From Pseudolabrys sp. (GTDB taxonomy: Bacteria; Pseudomonadota; Alphaproteobacteria; Rhizobiales; Xanthobacteraceae), in contig JAFAQJ010000144.1 of assembly GCA_019246455.1 (NCBI GenBank), forward strand, positions 1 to 8,002: DNA of 8,002 nt, in the 5' to 3' direction. Below the pieces are notes generated by a model that searched no databases, had not been told where the DNA came from, and saw only the letters and a program-made list of their open reading frames with translations. The position numbers were made by a program, and so were the translations under genes. The first letter of the stretch is position 1. Each line of letters begins with the position of its first letter. Of the stretch, positions 6,335 through 8,002 are shown one piece after another.

Positions 6335-7216
6335 ATGACCGCTCGTTCCACGTCCCCCTTTGCTTTTTTCCGAAACTTTATTCCGCAGCGATTTCGCCGC
6401 GACATCACCGTCGTGCCGGTGGTGCGCCTGAACGGCGTGATCGGCGCGGCAGTTCCGCTGCGGCCCGGTCTGACGTTGCAGGGCGTGGCGCGTACGCTCG
6501 AGCGCGCCTTCTCGGTCCGCGGCGCGCGGGCTGTGGCGCTCATTGTCAATTCGCCGGGCGGGTCGCCGGCGCAATCGCATCTTATCTATCGTCGCATTCG
6601 AGAACTCGCCGACGAGAAAAAGTTATCCGTCCTCATTTTCATCGAGGACGTCGGTGCGTCCGGCGGCTACATGCTGGCTTGCGCCGGCGACGAGATCATC
6701 GCCGATACTTTTTCGATCGTCGGCTCGATTGGCGTGGTTGGCGGCTCGTTCGGCTTTCCAGAATTGATGAAAAAACTCGGTGTCGAGCGGCGCGTCTACA
6801 CTGCGGGCGAACGCAAGGTGACGCTCGATCCCTTTCTGCCGGAGAAACCGGACGACGTGAAGCGCATCAAGGCAATCCAAAAGGACATCCACGAGCATTT
6901 CATCGCTTTGGTGAAAGAGCGCCGCGGCGGTAAGCTCAATGGCGCCGACAAGACCTTGTTCTCGGGTGAGTTCTGGACAGCATCGAGCGCACGTGATCTC
7001 GGATTAATCGATCAGATCGGCGATCTGCGCTCCGTGCTACGCGCGCGTTATGGCGAGAAGGTGCGTACGCCGGTGATTTCGGGTGAGCGCCGGCTGTTTG
7101 GACTACGTTTGCCCGGCAGCAGCATGATCGAGCGCTTCGCGCAGGAAGGCGGGCTGACGGCGGACGCGATCTCGGCGGTCGAGGCGCGCGCGATCTGGGC
7201 CCGCTTCGGTCTATAA
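6335..7216 (+). CDS. S49 family serine peptidase (SohB/SppA-like)
   Basis: This 293-aa single-domain member of peptidase family S49 uses a Ser-Lys dyad. The family includes signal-peptide peptidase SppA and SohB, which degrade signal peptides and membrane-protein fragments. The core is PVVRLNGVIG (28-37), LIVNSPGGSP (69-78, substrate-binding loop), DVGASGGYMLAC (105-116) with the probable nucleophile Ser109, GSIGVVGG (130-137), and TAGERKVTLDPF (156-167) with the probable general base Lys161. The sequence from 156 to about 200 is closer to SohB than to long tandem SppA. Unlike SohB and SppA, no N-terminal signal peptide or membrane helix is visible, so it is probably cytoplasmic or peripherally attached. 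The ribosome site before ATG 6335 is weak. The gene ends 2 bp before the end of the convergent TctC remnant. Catalytic residues look intact. Confidence 0.92.
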   Translation: MTARSTSPFAFFRNFIPQRFRRDITVVPVVRLNGVIGAAVPLRPGLTLQGVARTLERAFSVRGARAVALIVNSPGGSPAQSHLIYRRIRELADEKKLSVLIFIEDVGASGGYMLACAGDEIIADTFSIVGSIGVVGGSFGFPELMKKLGVERRVYTAGERKVTLDPFLPEKPDDVKRIKAIQKDIHEHFIALVKERRGGKLNGADKTLFSGEFWTASSARDLGLIDQIGDLRSVLRARYGEKVRTPVISGERRLFGLRLPGSSMIERFAQEGGLTADAISAVEARAIWARFGL

Positions 7217-7218
7217 GC

Positions 7219-7902
7219 TTACGGCTGCTCGGTGATGTGATTAGCGCGCACGATCTCACCCCAACGGTCGAGCTCGCTCTTGAGATATTTGCCGAACTCT
7301 TCCGGCGTGGTCGGTGAGGGGAGCGCGCCCGACTTCATCAATTTGTCGCGCGTTTGCGGATCCTCCATCGCTTCGGCGAACGACGCGTTGAGCTTCATCA
7401 CGATGGCTTGCGGCGTCTTGGCCGGCGCCAGTACGCCATACCAATTGTCGGCGGCAGTGTTAGGCATGCCAAGCTCGGCCAAAGTCGGTACATCTGGAAT
7501 GGCGGCGTTGCGCCGATCGGCGGCGACCGCAAGCGCTCGAATTTTGCCGGCTTGGATATGCGGCAACAACACGGGCACATCGGCGAACAGCGCTTGCACC
7601 TGGCCGCCCAGCAGATCGGTCAAAGCCGGCGCGGCGCCACGATAGGGCACATGCAGGAATTTCACCTTGGCCGCCGCTTGATAAAGCTCGAGCGCGAGAT
7701 GGGGCATCGAGCCGATACCGGTCGAGCCGAACGGGATGGCCCCCGGCCTGTCGCGCGCCAGGTCGGCCAAATCCCAGGCCGATTTCGCCGGATTGTCGGG
7801 GCGCACGACGAGAACGGTAGTGTTGCGAACAGCGAGGGTCACTGGGGCGAAGCTCGTGATGGGGTCATAACCCCCTTTGGTGGTGCGCAGATGCGGTGTC
7901 AC
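7219..7902 (-). pseudogene. 5'-truncated tripartite tricarboxylate transporter solute-binding protein (TctC/Bug family)
   Basis: The 227-codon remnant, GTG 7902 to TAA 7219, is the C-terminal two thirds of a Bug/TctC periplasmic binding protein. These proteins capture carboxylates and related solutes for TTT-type transporters and are usually about 320 aa with a signal peptide. Visible family features are YDPITSFAPVT (12-22), GSTGIGSMPHLALELY (59-74), HVPYRGAAPALTDLLGGQVQ (84-103), ALAVAADRR, PDVPTLAELG (137-145) and WYGVLAPAKTP (154-164). The signal peptide and first lobe, about 90-100 residues, are missing. On the minus strand an in-frame TGA lies 8 codons before the GTG, and no other frame restores the N-terminus. 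The sequence beyond reads as an alpha/beta hydrolase on the other strand. Without a signal peptide it cannot be exported, so it is probably dead even though the remaining frame has no stop. No transporter membrane genes (tctA, tctB) are visible. Confidence 0.75.
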
Positions 7903-8002
7903 GGCGACAGCCCGACGCGGCGATCAATCGCGCCTTTGTGCATTTCGATGTGACGCCGGATCTGGGCAAAATTCGCTGTCCGGCGTTAGTATTGGCGGGG
8001 AC
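7896..8002 (+). pseudogene. Alpha/beta hydrolase fragment lacking its 5' part, running off the window
   Basis: Plus-strand frame 3 reads AAINRAFVHFDV and then TPDLGKIRCPALVLAG up to the edge. This is the stretch just after the lid of alpha/beta hydrolases such as 3-oxoadipate enol-lactonase-like enzymes, where a strand ending in VLAG precedes the catalytic Asp. In such proteins it lies near residue 200, so about 200 upstream residues are expected. Instead, the frame meets TGA at 7857-7859, and the DNA to the left is the TctC remnant on the opposite strand. GTG codons at 7896 and 7938 could start only a headless protein without the nucleophile elbow. The exact left limit is uncertain (about 7896-7917). 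The 3' part lies outside the window. The assignment rests on a short match. Confidence 0.5.

Noticed and set aside
7861..7874. Inverted repeat GGGGT-CATA-ACCCC near the gene junction
   Set aside because: It lies inside the conserved GYDP coding region of the TctC remnant, has only 5-bp arms, and is explained by codon content.
7354..7953. Plus-strand open frame of 199 codons opposite the TctC remnant
   Set aside because: It mirrors well-conserved TctC residues on the minus strand, so the minus strand is the coding one here.

Overview
The window is a GC-rich, densely packed chromosomal segment. Protein similarity to remembered families and gene order both suggest an alphaproteobacterium of the order Hyphomicrobiales (Bradyrhizobium, Rhodopseudomonas or Xanthobacteraceae relatives such as Pseudolabrys). 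The order ETF-QO, TPR protein, ispE, convergent polyprenyl diphosphate synthase, then DUF2007 protein, TrmN6-like methyltransferase and S49 peptidase is one I recall from that group. This placement comes from memory and no search was run.

Layout. Bases 2-160 are the C-terminal end of electron-transfer flavoprotein:ubiquinone oxidoreductase with its iron-sulfur cysteines. Bases 328-2070 encode an exported TPR protein, followed after 6 nt by ispE (2077-2931). A long-chain polyprenyl diphosphate synthase lies on the minus strand (2928-3950) and meets ispE tail to tail with a 4-nt overlap. Divergent from it, a plus-strand operon-like run begins at 4059: a membrane-anchored family 2 glycosyltransferase, a 76-aa DUF2007 protein 1 nt later, and a TrmN6/YfiC-like N6-adenine methyltransferase overlapping by 11 nt. 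A 48-aa single-span membrane protein (6049-6195, minus) and a SohB/SppA-like S49 peptidase (6335-7216, plus) diverge from a short intergenic region holding a near-perfect dyad.

The right end is the irregular part. A TctC/Bug-type solute-binding protein on the minus strand (7219-7902) has lost roughly its first 90-100 residues. Immediately beyond the break the plus strand reads as the middle of an alpha/beta hydrolase, also without its 5' part. The simplest reading is one deletion, or an assembly join, that removed the 5' halves of two divergent genes.

Functionally, the left half concerns respiration and isoprenoids: ETF-QO reduces ubiquinone, IspE acts in the MEP pathway that supplies isoprenoid precursors, and the polyprenyl synthase makes the probable quinone tail. 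The rest is housekeeping, RNA modification and proteolysis. I found no rRNA, tRNA, CRISPR, insertion sequence, defence system or convincing novel multigene system. The best leads are the right-hand junction and several small regulatory or upstream-ORF signals.
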